64,000 nt of DNA from Spirochaetota bacterium (GCA_017302015.1 JAFLEE010000002.1:98195-162194), one strand, 5' to 3'; shown: positions 42,890 to 52,464, counted from the first letter of the stretch. Notes: generated by a model not told the origin, from the letters alone. A program made the numbers and translations.

Positions 42890-44962
42890 TCAGAGCTTCA
42901 TGGCCGCTTCGGCCACCGCCTCGGGGGTGAACCCGAAGTGCTTGGCGACGGCCTTGTAGGAGCCGGATTCGCCGAAACGGTTCATGGCGAGGGGATGGAT
43001 GTCGCGGCCATAGAAGGCCTGGAAGCCCCGGTGGCTGGCGGCCTCGGCGAGGTAGACGGGCACGCCCGTGGGCAGCAGCGAGGCCTTGTAGGCGGGGTCG
43101 GCTTCGTCGAAGAGCTCGAGGCAGGGGATGCTCACCAGGCGCACCTTCTTGCCTTTCTGCTCGAGGAGGGCCTTGGCCTGGACGAGGGTGCTCACCTCGC
43201 TGCCGCTGCCGGCGAGGATGAGGTCGGGCTTGCCCGCGGTGTCGAAGAGCGCGTAGGCGCCCTTCTTGAACTTCTCATACCAGGCGGCCCGGTCGCCGGG
43301 GAGCTTGAAGAGCGATGCGTCGAGGGCCTGGCGGGTGCCCAGGACCACCGCGGGGCCCTGGTGCTCGGCGTAATGGAGCATCGAGAAGCCCATCTCCATG
43401 TCGTTGGCCGGGCGGAAGGTATGGAGGCCGGGGATGAGGCGCATGCTGCCGAGGTGCTCGATGGGCTGGTGTGTGGGCCCGTCTTCGCCGACGTAGATGG
43501 AATCGTGGGTGAAGACGAAGAGGTGCTTCAATTTCATGAGCGCGGCCAGGCGCACGGCGGGCTTCATGTAGTCGACGAAGGTGAAGAAGGTGGAGGTGAA
43601 GGGGATGAAGGCCTTGCCGAGGGCCAGGCCGTTGGCCACGGCGCCCATGGCGTGCTCGCGGATGCCGAAGGCGATATTGCGGCCCGCGTAATCGCCCTTC
43701 TGGACGTACTTGTCGCCCTTCACCGTGGCGAAGGTCGAACCGACCAAATCGGCGCTTCCGCCGACCATGCCCGGCCAATGCTTGCAGAGGATCTGCAGGG
43801 TCGAGGCGCCGATTTTTCGGGTCGCGTCCGCGTCCTGGGCGTAGGCGAGGAGCTCCTGGCGGAGTTCGGGGGTGACCTCGGGGCGGAGGAAGCGGGCGAG
43901 GAGCGCGGCATCGACGGGGTATTTTTTCTTGTAATCTTCGAGTTTCGAAGTCCACGCGGCGATGAGGGGATCATGGGCCTCGGATTTTCCGGCGAGGAAG
44001 GCCTTCAGGTCGGGCGCCGGGGTGAACTCGCCGGATTTGAGTTCTTCCTGCAATTTGGCCTTGATGATCTCGGCCGTGGTGGCGTCGGGATAGCGGGCGA
44101 GGAACGATTTCGCGAAGGTGGAGTTCTTCACGAAATAGGCGATCTCGTCGAGCCCGGCGGGGGCGCCGTGGATCTTGTGCTGGCCTTTCAGCTTGTCGAG
44201 GCCCTCGCCGATGGCGGTCTTCATGATGAGGAGTTTGGGCTTCCCGGCCAGGGCCGGGAGTTTCCCGAGTTGGGCGGCCACGGCGGCCAAGTCGGAGCCC
44301 TCGACCCGCTCGACATGCCAGCCCAGGGCCTCATAGCGGGCCCCGACGTTCTCGGTCATGGTGATATCGACGTGCCCGTCGATCGAGATATTGTTGTCGT
44401 CGTAGATCGCCACGAGATTATCGAGGCCGAGGTGGCCGGCCATGCTGGCCGCCTCGTTGGTGAGGCCTTCCATGGTGCACCCGTCGCCCATGAGGGTGAA
44501 CACCCGGAAATCGAACAGGGAGAGGTCGGGCTTATTGAACCGGGCGGCGAGCATCTTGGAGGAGAGCGCCACGCCCACGGCATTGGCGAAGCCTTGGCCG
44601 AGGGGACCCGTGGTGGTCTCGAGGCCGTGGGAAAGGTCGTATTCGGGGTGCCCCGGGGTCTTGCTGCCGAGGACGCGGAAGGCGGCCAGGTCTTTCAGGG
44701 TGAAGGGATAGCCAAAAAGATGGCCCAGACCGTAGAGGAGCATGGAACCATGGCCGGCGGAGAGGATGAAACGGTCGCGATTGGGCCACTCGGGGTGCGC
44801 ACCGCTGCCGCGCAGGAAATACCGGAAAAGCATGACGCCGAGGTCGGCGCAACCGAGGGGGAGGCCGGGGTGGCCGGAAGCGGGGCGTTCGACGCCCATG
44901 AGGGTGAGGTATCGCAACCAGTCAGCGCTTTCCTTCACTTTCCTCGTATCTACGGCTTCCAT
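42890..44962 (-). CDS. tkt: Transketolase
   Basis: A 690-residue thiamine-diphosphate enzyme that moves two-carbon units in the pentose phosphate pathway. The N-terminal domain has SGHPGLPLGCADLG near residue 27 and RDRFILSAGHGSMLLYG near 64. The cofactor-binding GDGCTMEGLTNEAASMAGHLGL near 156 and DDNNIS complete it. The pyrimidine domain has IAFGIREHAMGAVANG near 425 with the catalytic Glu and FVFTHDSIYVGEDGPTHQP near 484. A clear AGGAG is 8 nt before the ATG and a near-consensus promoter lies 31-59 bp upstream. The spacer between the first two domains is about 25 residues longer than I expect. Confidence 0.96.
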   Translation of the reverse strand: MEAVDTRKVKESADWLRYLTLMGVERPASGHPGLPLGCADLGVMLFRYFLRGSGAHPEWPNRDRFILSAGHGSMLLYGLGHLFGYPFTLKDLAAFRVLGSKTPGHPEYDLSHGLETTTGPLGQGFANAVGVALSSKMLAARFNKPDLSLFDFRVFTLMGDGCTMEGLTNEAASMAGHLGLDNLVAIYDDNNISIDGHVDITMTENVGARYEALGWHVERVEGSDLAAVAAQLGKLPALAGKPKLLIMKTAIGEGLDKLKGQHKIHGAPAGLDEIAYFVKNSTFAKSFLARYPDATTAEIIKAKLQEELKSGEFTPAPDLKAFLAGKSEAHDPLIAAWTSKLEDYKKKYPVDAALLARFLRPEVTPELRQELLAYAQDADATRKIGASTLQILCKHWPGMVGGSADLVGSTFATVKGDKYVQKGDYAGRNIAFGIREHAMGAVANGLALGKAFIPFTSTFFTFVDYMKPAVRLAALMKLKHLFVFTHDSIYVGEDGPTHQPIEHLGSMRLIPGLHTFRPANDMEMGFSMLHYAEHQGPAVVLGTRQALDASLFKLPGDRAAWYEKFKKGAYALFDTAGKPDLILAGSGSEVSTLVQAKALLEQKGKKVRLVSIPCLELFDEADPAYKASLLPTGVPVYLAEAASHRGFQAFYGRDIHPLAMNRFGESGSYKAVAKHFGFTPEAVAEAAMKL

Positions 44963-44992
44963 GGTCGCTCCTGATGGCTTTTAAGGTCTAGA

Positions 44993-45021
44993 ATTCTATT
45001 ATCCAGGGGGAGGGGTGTCAA
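44993..45021 (-). promoter_or_regulatory. Vegetative promoter of the transketolase operon
   Basis: On the minus strand TTGACA (45021-45016) and TAGAAT (44998-44993) are 17 nt apart. The start near 44986 gives a leader of about 24 nt with the AGGAG site before ATG 44962. Confidence 0.75.
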
Positions 45022-45069
45022 AAAATGGGCCTTTTAGGGCCTTATGGAGCGCCATAACCCGGTCTCGGT

Positions 45070-45098
45070 TTGACTCGGGTGGATCGCCTCTATAGAAT
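45070..45098 (+). promoter_or_regulatory. Vegetative promoter abutting a start codon
   Basis: TTGACT at 45070-45075 and TAGAAT at 45093-45098 are 17 nt apart. The ATG at 45107 is 8 nt after the -10 box, so the mRNA should begin within about two bases of the start codon. Confidence 0.7.
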
Positions 45099-45106
45099 TC
45101 AGGTCG

Positions 45107-45703
45107 ATGGCGCTCTCCAAGTTGTTTTTAAGTCTTTCCTGGGCCCTGCTCGCATGGCTCGGCGCGGCCTCGGTCTTCTATCCGTCGGACACGGCCCGGC
45201 TTCCTTTTCCGCCCATCCCCCGGGGTTACCTTCCCGGCCCTTCCCGGTTTTCCCTCGAGACGGCCATCTGCTCCTCATTCTCGAGTTCCCAATCGGACGG
45301 GAAGACCCTCGACCAGGGGAACGCGCGCTTCTTCGCCACCATCGGCTATGCGCCCACGAGCAACGCGCTGCTGCGCGTAACCTTGGGATACGACCTCATG
45401 GATTGGCGGACCGGCGGCGAGGCGCGCTGGGGGCAGGGGCTCTCGCTCTCCAACATCAAAGGGGCTTCCTTCGAGATGCGGATGCCGGGCGCGTGGGCCC
45501 TCCAACTCCGCTACGGCGAGGATCAAGAATCCCTTTCCAGCTTCCATCGGCTGTCCTCGAGATGGTTCGATGGGGAGGCTCCGGGGTCCTGGCTGGCGAC
45601 GCCCGATTCGCTCTCCCTCGGGCTCTCGAAATCGATGCTGGGAGATCGTCTGCGACTCTCGGTCCAAGTGGTCAGCCCCGAATTGGGGCTGCGGAAGAAT
45701 TAG
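45107..45703 (+). CDS. Secreted protein of unknown function, probably leaderless mRNA
   Basis: A 198-residue protein I do not recognise. It has a signal peptide (LFLSLSWALLAWLGAAS) and a beta-rich body with alternating patterns (FFATIGYAPTSNALLRVTLGYD, LSLGLSKSMLGDRLRLSVQV), which could suit a small outer-membrane barrel or a surface lipocalin-like fold. No catalytic motif is seen. Promoter and start codon nearly touch and no Shine-Dalgarno exists, so initiation on a leaderless mRNA is likely. The stop is 1 nt before the ispF start, so ispF is transcribed with it. Confidence 0.7.
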   Translation: MALSKLFLSLSWALLAWLGAASVFYPSDTARLPFPPIPRGYLPGPSRFSLETAICSSFSSSQSDGKTLDQGNARFFATIGYAPTSNALLRVTLGYDLMDWRTGGEARWGQGLSLSNIKGASFEMRMPGAWALQLRYGEDQESLSSFHRLSSRWFDGEAPGSWLATPDSLSLGLSKSMLGDRLRLSVQVVSPELGLRKN

Positions 45704-45704
45704 G

Positions 45705-46184
45705 ATGTACCGAAGCGGCATCGGGTACGACACCCACATTTTGGTGGAAGGGCGGGCGCTCATCCTCGGGGGGGTCCGCATCCCCCATGACAAGGGGCTC
45801 CTCGGGCATAGCGACGCCGATGCCCTCGTCCATGCGATCATGGACGCGCTCCTGGGGGCCGCCGGGCTCCCGGATATCGGCCATCTCTTTCCCAATACCG
45901 ACCCGCGCTACGAGGGCGCCGATAGCATCCAATTGCTGAGGGAAGTGTCGCGAAAGGTCGGCGAACGCTTCGAGATCGTCAACATCGATTCGGTCATCCT
46001 CTGCGAGGCGCCCAAGCTGAAACCCCACATGCCCCTCATGATCGAACGCCTTTCGGAAGCCTGCGGTTGCCCGAACGTGAACGTGAAGGCCACCACGACC
46101 GAGGGGATGAACGACGAGGGCGCCGGGCGCTGCATTTCTGCCCAGGCGACCTGCATGCTCCGGGAAAAGCGCGGGAACCCCTAG
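45705..46184 (+). CDS. ispF: 2-C-methyl-D-erythritol 2,4-cyclodiphosphate synthase
   Basis: A 159-residue enzyme of the MEP isoprenoid pathway. Zinc ligands are kept: GIGYDTH (D9, H11) and the His of GLLGHSDADALVH near residue 40. ADALVHAIMDALLGAAGLPDIG and LFPNTDP are typical. The C-terminal signature begins normally with VNVKATTTE, but the loop expected as KLGFxGRGEGI reads GMNDEGAGRCI, which is unusual in the cytidine-diphosphate and phosphate region. Length is normal, so a local change rather than truncation. ATG follows the previous stop after 1 nt. Its products supply uppS and the squalene/carotenoid genes. Confidence 0.92.
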   Translation: MYRSGIGYDTHILVEGRALILGGVRIPHDKGLLGHSDADALVHAIMDALLGAAGLPDIGHLFPNTDPRYEGADSIQLLREVSRKVGERFEIVNIDSVILCEAPKLKPHMPLMIERLSEACGCPNVNVKATTTEGMNDEGAGRCISAQATCMLREKRGNP

Positions 46185-46265
46185 CCGCTTCGGGGAACGT
46201 CCGCAGCGGACCGGCCGCCCCTCCCTTCCCGCCCACCACCGAACCCGATTCCCTGGGAGGACCCC

Positions 46266-47642
46266 GTGAAACGAACCATCCTCGCGCTCTGGACCCTTCT
46301 TCTCGTCTTAGGCCATGGACAGCCCACGGCGACCGCCTTCAAGGACGGGGACCGGGTCGCCCTCATCGGCGATAGCATCACCCACGGGGGCGCTTGGCAC
46401 GCCTATCTCTACGATTATTACCTCACCCGAGCGCCCAAGTCGCGCATCGTCTTCTATAACTGCGGCATCTCGGGGGATTCCGCGGCAGGGGCCCTCTCCC
46501 GTTTCGATTGGGACGTGGCGCCAAAAAAACCGAATCGCGCGACCATCATGCTGGGCATGAACGATGTGGGGCGGACCTATTACGGGGTCGAAAACCCCGG
46601 CGCCGATCTCTTGGCCCGCCGCACGAACCAATATCTCTCGTGGCGCGAGAATATGGCGAAACTCACCGCCCGCCTCGTCGACCTCAAGGTCGAAGTGACG
46701 CTCATCACGCCGTCCCCCTACGACCAGACGGCGACGATCAAGGAAAAGAACCTCTACGGGGTCAACGACATCCTCGCCACCTGCGGGGAGACGGCCAAAG
46801 ACATGGCGCGCGCCCAGCGTTTCGGCCTCGTGGATTTCAACGGGCCGTTCACGGCGTTGAATCTCGAGGTGCAGAAGACCAATGCCGAAGCGACCCTGGT
46901 GGGAAGGGACCGCGTCCACCCCGGGGATCTCGGGCATTTCATCCTCGCCTACCTCTTCCTGAAATCCCAAGGGCGAACGGCCACCGTCGCGGCGGTGGAG
47001 ATCGATGCGAAGGGGAAAAAAGCGTCGCTCCAGGAGAATTGCTCCGTGACCGACCTGGCCTTCCCCTCGGGGGGAGTTTCCTACACCTATCTCGCGGCCT
47101 CCCTTCCCTTCCCCGTCACGGGGGCCTATGCCAGCGCCGATACCCTCGTCCGGTGGACCGAGGACCTCAATCGCGAGACGGTGAAGGTCACCGGTCTGGA
47201 GGACGGAGAATATGCCCTCATGATGGATGACACTGCACTGGGTACCTTCACGGCCGCTCAACTCTCCCGAGGGCTCAATCTCGCCACCAACCTCGCTTCG
47301 CCGGCCCAATTGCAGGCGCAGGCCGTCCACAAGACCAATTGGGACCGGGGTAACCAGGAGCGTATCCTACGGGGTCTGGGACAGGTGGAGATGGGGATGC
47401 GCCGCGCCGGGGTGGAACCCAGCGACGGGGAGGCGGCGCTCCGCTACTGCCGATCGAATCTGGACCGCTACCAGGAGCAGCCCCATCTGCCCAATGCGGC
47501 GTATTACCGATCCGTGTACTCCAATTACATCCTCAGTAAGCCGGGACAGGCGGCCGTCGCCCAAAGGGTGGAGGATCTGCTCCCCGTGCTGTACCAGGTG
47601 AACCAGCCCAGGGCCCGCCGTATGGTGATCCGGCGCCCTTGA
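46266..47642 (+). CDS. Secreted SGNH/GDSL-family hydrolase
   Basis: A 458-residue protein with a signal peptide (residues 1-20). The SGNH domain has block I ALIGDSITHGG with the nucleophile Ser near residue 37, block II YNCGISGD, block III MLGMNDVG with the oxyanion Asn near 96 and block V DRVHPGDLGH with the catalytic Asp and His near 215. The remaining 240 residues include a beta-rich part and a helical C-terminus with YCRSNLDRYQEQ. Such enzymes often deacetylate polysaccharides or act as esterases; substrate unknown. The start is GTG at 46266 with GGGAGG about 6 nt upstream. Confidence 0.86.
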   Translation: MKRTILALWTLLLVLGHGQPTATAFKDGDRVALIGDSITHGGAWHAYLYDYYLTRAPKSRIVFYNCGISGDSAAGALSRFDWDVAPKKPNRATIMLGMNDVGRTYYGVENPGADLLARRTNQYLSWRENMAKLTARLVDLKVEVTLITPSPYDQTATIKEKNLYGVNDILATCGETAKDMARAQRFGLVDFNGPFTALNLEVQKTNAEATLVGRDRVHPGDLGHFILAYLFLKSQGRTATVAAVEIDAKGKKASLQENCSVTDLAFPSGGVSYTYLAASLPFPVTGAYASADTLVRWTEDLNRETVKVTGLEDGEYALMMDDTALGTFTAAQLSRGLNLATNLASPAQLQAQAVHKTNWDRGNQERILRGLGQVEMGMRRAGVEPSDGEAALRYCRSNLDRYQEQPHLPNAAYYRSVYSNYILSKPGQAAVAQRVEDLLPVLYQVNQPRARRMVIRRP

Positions 47643-47715
47643 GGATCCGGGGAACGACGATTCATCCGGCGGGGTCCACGAGACGACCGATGGGAACCCG
47701 AGGCGGGGGGGCCCC

Positions 47716-50700
47716 ATGAAAGGCCTCCCGCGCAGCGCCCGGTGGGTCCTGGGCACGGGTCTCAGCCTCACCCTGCTGTTCTCGGCGTTCGCCGGGTTCA
47801 TGATCGCCCAAATGAAGGCGACCGTACGGAAATCCCTCGCGATCCAGCAATATGGGCAGGTGAGGGCGGTCGCGCGGCAGATCGACCAGGGCTTGGCGCT
47901 GCGGTTCGAGGCGATCCGGGGGATCGGGGAAGAACTTCGAGGCATGCCCTCCCTCTCTCCTTCCCAAGCCTCCGAATTTTTGACGCGCTACCGTTCGTTC
48001 AACGCGCTTTTTTCCCACTCCACCCGGATCCTCACCCCCGATGGCAGGATCCTGGGCGAAGCCACCCAGGAAAAGCCCGGGAGAGACGGCGTGGATCCGT
48101 CATATGACGATTATCTTCATAAAGTTAAACAGGCGGGCACGAATATCCTTCCCGCGCCCCTACTCTTGGTCGACCGCGAGCTCCCGATCCTCGCCTTCTG
48201 GGTCCCGGTCCGGGGGGGCTCCGGCGCGGTGCGCGCCCACCTGGTGGGACGGATCGATATCCGCCGCGATGCCCTCTTTCATCTCGTCGCCTCGAATTCC
48301 ATCGGATCCAACGGCTATTTCTATATCGTGGACGGGGAGGGACGGTTTCTCTTCCATCCCGATGGGAATCGCCTCCGCAAACCGATCCCGGCGCGCGGGG
48401 TGAACGCGATGCTCGACCGGGCCCAATCGGGCGCCAACGGCGCGGGGGAGACCGTGAACTCCCGCGGCCAGGCGCAATTCCTCGCTTTCCACGCCCTCGG
48501 GCAGGCCCCCTGGATCCTCTTCGGCGCCTATCCCCTGGAGGAAGCCTACGCCAGCGTGGCGCTCATCCGAAATGCCCTGCTCGCGGCCATCGCCACCATC
48601 CTGCTCCTCACCCTCCTGACCTTCGCCGTGATCGGCTGGCGCTTGCGGTATGGGGAGCGACGGGTGGCGAGCTTGGAAGAAACGAACCAGATCCATCTTG
48701 AAACGCTCCGCCAGGCCGAATTGATGGGGAACATGGGCACCTATATGGTGGGCCAGAAGCGGGACGGACGCCCGCAGCCGGATTACCTCTCCCCCGGCCT
48801 GCTTAAAATCCTCGGCTTCGATGGCGCCGAGAGGATCCGCGAAGAAACCATGGGAAGCCTATTTGACGCGGCGGCCCTGGAGAAGCTCCAACGCGGCTCT
48901 TCGCGCGTCATGGAGACGGGCGAAACGGAACGGATGGAATTGGATGCGCGGCGGGCCGATGGCGCGGTTTGCCGCCTTTCCTTCCTCTTCTGGCGGGCAG
49001 GCTCGGGGCCCCAAGCCGTTCTCATGGGCCTCGTGCACGACCTCACCGAGACCCAACGGTCCCAAAACCTTCTTGAAGAGTACCGCATGCTCTTCCATCT
49101 GGCGGTGGACGCTTTCGCGATCCTCCGTCCCGATGGGGTCCTCGAACAGGTCAACCCGGCCCTCGCCGCTTTCCTGGGGCGCACCCCGGAACAAGTGAAA
49201 GGACGTTCCCTTCTGGAGAGCCTGGAGCCGGAGGATCGTGAAGTCGCCCGCCGGTGCCTCGCGGAAGCCGCGGCGCAGGGAACCTTCGTGACGGATCTCC
49301 GGATCAGGTTGAAATCCCGCGGCGGCGAAGTGCGCCGACTCTCCCTGAACCTCGCGCCGGACCTGGCCGCCGGAAAAATCTATGCGGTCGCCCGCGACAT
49401 GACGGCGCTGGAAGATTCCATATCGCGCGTGGCCCGCCAAGCGCGTTTCCTGGACGCCATGGAACCCACGGCGCGCTTGGGTCTATGGGAGCTGGAGCAC
49501 CAGGCGGGCCGTTTCCATGCCTCCGACGGGCTCAAACGGCTTTTCGGGTTCAATCGCCATTCATCGTTCGAGCGGGATGATTTCCTGGCGCGGCTTAATC
49601 CGCCCGCACGGGAACGGATGGGATCCGTCTTGGCCCATGGGGCGGGGCCGGACGGAGAGGAGATGGAAGGGGCGGCCACCACGCTCGACGGCAGGGCCTT
49701 GTGGCTCCGCTTTTTCCTGCGGAGCGACCGGGGAGGCGCAGGGCCCGCCCTGACCCTCTGCGTCATCCAGGAAAATACCGCGTTGCGCCGCTCCCGTGAG
49801 TTCACGGAAGAGAGCGAGACCCGCTTCCGCGAACTGTTTACCCACCTTTCGGCGGGTTTCGCGCTCCACGCGCTGCATTACCATCCCGACGGAAGGCCCT
49901 CGGATTACCGGTATTTGCTCGTCAACCCCTCCTTCGAGCGCATGGTGGGGATGGGCGCGGCCCAGCTCCTCGGATCGAGCGCCCGTGAATTATTCCCGGA
50001 AGACGGGCGGTCGCTTTTGGAAGGCTACGCCGGGGTGGTGCGCACGGGCAAGCCACTGTCTTTCGTGCATTTCGAGAAGTCGACCAAGCGGTATTTCCGC
50101 GTGGACGCGTTCCGCACCCGCGAGGGCCAGTTCGCAACGCTGTTCTATGATATTTCCGACCAAATCCGGGAGGAGAACGCCCATCGACGCGCCCAGCAGC
50201 GCTTGTCCATCCTGCTGCATTCCATCCACGCGGTGGTCTACGAGGCGGACCCCGACCACCAGGTGCGTTGGATCAGCATGCAGGCCCAACGGCTCTTCGG
50301 CCACCCCCTCTCGGCCTGGCTCGCGCCGGGCTTCTGGGCGGGGCAAATCGACCCGGAAGACCGCGAAAGGGCTTTGGCCGATTCCGCGCGCGGCATCGCC
50401 ACGCGGCTGCCCTTCTCCCTCGAGCACCGCTTCCGTTGCGCGGATGGCCGCACGATCTGGATCCGGCAGATGGTGACCCCGGTGTTCGAGGACGGCCGCC
50501 TCGAGGGGTTGCGCGGGGTGATGATCGATGTCACCGAGACGAAGCGCATCGCCCTCCTCAACCGAGAACACGAGGCCCGCATGAAGGCGATCCTCGATTC
50601 CATGGGCGAGGGACTCGTCTACCTCGATCCGCGGGGCAGGATCCTCGAGTGTAATCGGGTGGTCGAGGAATTCCTGGGCCTTGGCCGCGAAGAGATCCTC

Positions 50701-52410
50701 GCGCGCCCGTCGAAAGACCCGGCGTGGGAGATCCAGGGCGTGGACGGCAACCCGCTGGCTCCCGAAGAAAACCCGTTCCTCACCACCCTCCAAAAAGGAA
50801 CCTCCCGCGTCGACCAAAGGCTGTGCATCCTGTTTCGGGACGGCAGGCGGCGCTGGCTCTCGGTCAATTCCGTGCCGATCCTCGGCGCGACGGGCCAAAT
50901 CGAAGCCGGCCTCTTCACCTTCCGGGATATCAGCGATCGCATGAAATCGGAAGAGGAAATGCGGGATCTGGAGGCGCGCACCAGCGATTATCTCCAATTG
51001 GTGCAGGTCCTCATCATCGCCCTCGACCGGGAAGGCCGTATCCTCATGGCCAATCGGCGCGCGGAGGAACTTCTCGGGATGCCCTCCGAAAAGCTCATCG
51101 GCCTGGACTGGCACGAGCATTTCGTCCCCGCGGCATCGAGGGTAGCTCTTCGACGCCTCCATGAGAGCGTCATCGAGGGGCGGATCGCGCTGTTCTCCTC
51201 GTACGAGGGCGACGTCATCAAGGCCGACGGGAGCATCGCCAATATCTCCTGGCGCCTGACCCTCTTCCGGGACCGCGAGGGCCGGGCGACGTCCACGGTG
51301 AGCGCCGGCGTCGATGTCACCGATGAGCGCGCCATGGAAGAGACGCGCGCCAAACTCACCCGCACCCTGGAACGGGAGGTCGAGGCGCGCAAGGGGAGCA
51401 TCCTGCGCGCGCGGCAATTGCAGGGCCGCCTCAACCGCCACCCCCTCCCGCTCCTGCCGATGCTCGACCTCCATGCGGCCTACCTCCCGGCCGAGGAGGT
51501 GAGCGGGGATTTCCTGCGGGTCTTCGTTCTCTCCGGGGGGCGCCTGGCCATCGTCCTGGCCGATTGCACCGGGCACGGCGTCGAGGCCTCCATGATGTCG
51601 GTGATGCTGCATACGCTTTGCGAGTCGTACGTGCCCACCCTGGACGGGACGGGGGATCCGGCGGCCTACCTGGCGAGGCTCAATAAGCGCCTGTGCGAAC
51701 TCAACATGGAGGACCAATTCCCCGTGATGACGGTCGCCGTGCTCCACTCGGTGTCGGGGAAGGTGGTCTGGGCCCACGCCAACGGCGAGCCGATGGCGAT
51801 CCTGGGTCCGGGGGGGGTTACCCTGCTCCCGCGCGCCCGCGGCATGCACTTGGGTTTCGATCCCGAAACGACCTATGCCAACGCCACGGCGACCCTGAAG
51901 GAGGGGGAGACGCTCCTCGTCTATTCCGATGCGCTGGCGGAATTGGTGGAAAAGCCCGGGACTCCGGTACTCGCCGCGCTCCTCCACCAGACGACCGTCG
52001 CCATCGTCAAGAGCCTGCTCGAGGCGTGCGCGGCCTGCCACGGGGGGAAGGTGGTGGATGACCTGACGCTGGTGGCCTGTCGGCGCATGGAGGCCTGGGA
52101 GCGCACGTTGAAGCCCGGGGAACGCCCCCAACGGGATGCCATGGACGAAGCGATGCGCCTGCGGGGATGGGCGGACGACGAAATCATTTCCTTTTTGGGC
52201 GGGATCGATGGGAACGGGGATCGGGTGGATTCGAACCCGCTCGTGCTCCACATCGATTGCGTCCATGCCCGGGCCGAGTGTCGGGGCCTACCGGAGGACG
52301 CCGCGCTCCCGCCGGGATGGGTTCGGGGAAACTCGCCGAAGGTCACGGTGTACCAAGTCGACCGGCGCGCCCCTCAAATCGAGGATGTTTACCGCGAATC
52401 GCTCCTTTGA
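47716..52410 (+). CDS. Giant sensor phosphatase: Cache-PAS(x7)-SpoIIE/PP2C
   Basis: A 1564-residue inner-membrane signalling protein. Helix 1 (residues 10-32) and helix 2 (about 284-306) flank a periplasmic Cache-type sensor. Then about seven PAS modules follow, roughly at 335-450, 455-570, 575-690, 695-810, 815-945, 945-1080 and 1080-1205. Phrases such as VDAFAILRPDGVLEQVNPAL and EGLVYLDPRGRILECNRVV mark them. The SpoIIE-type PP2C domain has EEVSGD (D1265), LADCTGHGVEAS, LVYSDAL and DDLTLVA (D1448), a complete metal-binding set. It should dephosphorylate a partner, classically an anti-sigma-factor antagonist, none of which is in the window. About 110 residues follow the phosphatase, of unknown type. 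No HAMP or kinase domain is seen. Confidence 0.88.
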   Translation: MKGLPRSARWVLGTGLSLTLLFSAFAGFMIAQMKATVRKSLAIQQYGQVRAVARQIDQGLALRFEAIRGIGEELRGMPSLSPSQASEFLTRYRSFNALFSHSTRILTPDGRILGEATQEKPGRDGVDPSYDDYLHKVKQAGTNILPAPLLLVDRELPILAFWVPVRGGSGAVRAHLVGRIDIRRDALFHLVASNSIGSNGYFYIVDGEGRFLFHPDGNRLRKPIPARGVNAMLDRAQSGANGAGETVNSRGQAQFLAFHALGQAPWILFGAYPLEEAYASVALIRNALLAAIATILLLTLLTFAVIGWRLRYGERRVASLEETNQIHLETLRQAELMGNMGTYMVGQKRDGRPQPDYLSPGLLKILGFDGAERIREETMGSLFDAAALEKLQRGSSRVMETGETERMELDARRADGAVCRLSFLFWRAGSGPQAVLMGLVHDLTETQRSQNLLEEYRMLFHLAVDAFAILRPDGVLEQVNPALAAFLGRTPEQVKGRSLLESLEPEDREVARRCLAEAAAQGTFVTDLRIRLKSRGGEVRRLSLNLAPDLAAGKIYAVARDMTALEDSISRVARQARFLDAMEPTARLGLWELEHQAGRFHASDGLKRLFGFNRHSSFERDDFLARLNPPARERMGSVLAHGAGPDGEEMEGAATTLDGRALWLRFFLRSDRGGAGPALTLCVIQENTALRRSREFTEESETRFRELFTHLSAGFALHALHYHPDGRPSDYRYLLVNPSFERMVGMGAAQLLGSSARELFPEDGRSLLEGYAGVVRTGKPLSFVHFEKSTKRYFRVDAFRTREGQFATLFYDISDQIREENAHRRAQQRLSILLHSIHAVVYEADPDHQVRWISMQAQRLFGHPLSAWLAPGFWAGQIDPEDRERALADSARGIATRLPFSLEHRFRCADGRTIWIRQMVTPVFEDGRLEGLRGVMIDVTETKRIALLNREHEARMKAILDSMGEGLVYLDPRGRILECNRVVEEFLGLGREEILARPSKDPAWEIQGVDGNPLAPEENPFLTTLQKGTSRVDQRLCILFRDGRRRWLSVNSVPILGATGQIEAGLFTFRDISDRMKSEEEMRDLEARTSDYLQLVQVLIIALDREGRILMANRRAEELLGMPSEKLIGLDWHEHFVPAASRVALRRLHESVIEGRIALFSSYEGDVIKADGSIANISWRLTLFRDREGRATSTVSAGVDVTDERAMEETRAKLTRTLEREVEARKGSILRARQLQGRLNRHPLPLLPMLDLHAAYLPAEEVSGDFLRVFVLSGGRLAIVLADCTGHGVEASMMSVMLHTLCESYVPTLDGTGDPAAYLARLNKRLCELNMEDQFPVMTVAVLHSVSGKVVWAHANGEPMAILGPGGVTLLPRARGMHLGFDPETTYANATATLKEGETLLVYSDALAELVEKPGTPVLAALLHQTTVAIVKSLLEACAACHGGKVVDDLTLVACRRMEAWERTLKPGERPQRDAMDEAMRLRGWADDEIISFLGGIDGNGDRVDSNPLVLHIDCVHARAECRGLPEDAALPPGWVRGNSPKVTVYQVDRRAPQIEDVYRESLL

Positions 52411-52435
52411 TCCCCGGGTTTGAAACGGATATAAT
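52407..52435 (+). promoter_or_regulatory. Vegetative promoter of the UDP-sugar pyrophosphorylase gene
   Basis: TTGATC at 52407-52412 and TATAAT at 52430-52435 are 17 nt apart. The -35 box overlaps the stop codon of the sensor phosphatase gene. The start near 52442 leaves a 23-nt leader with a GAGGAT site. Confidence 0.75.
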
Positions 52436-52464
52436 TGGCGATCCCTATTCGTCGAGGATCGCCA

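Noticed and set aside
42938-44974. Long plus-strand frame opposite transketolase
   Set aside because: Antisense to a complete transketolase.
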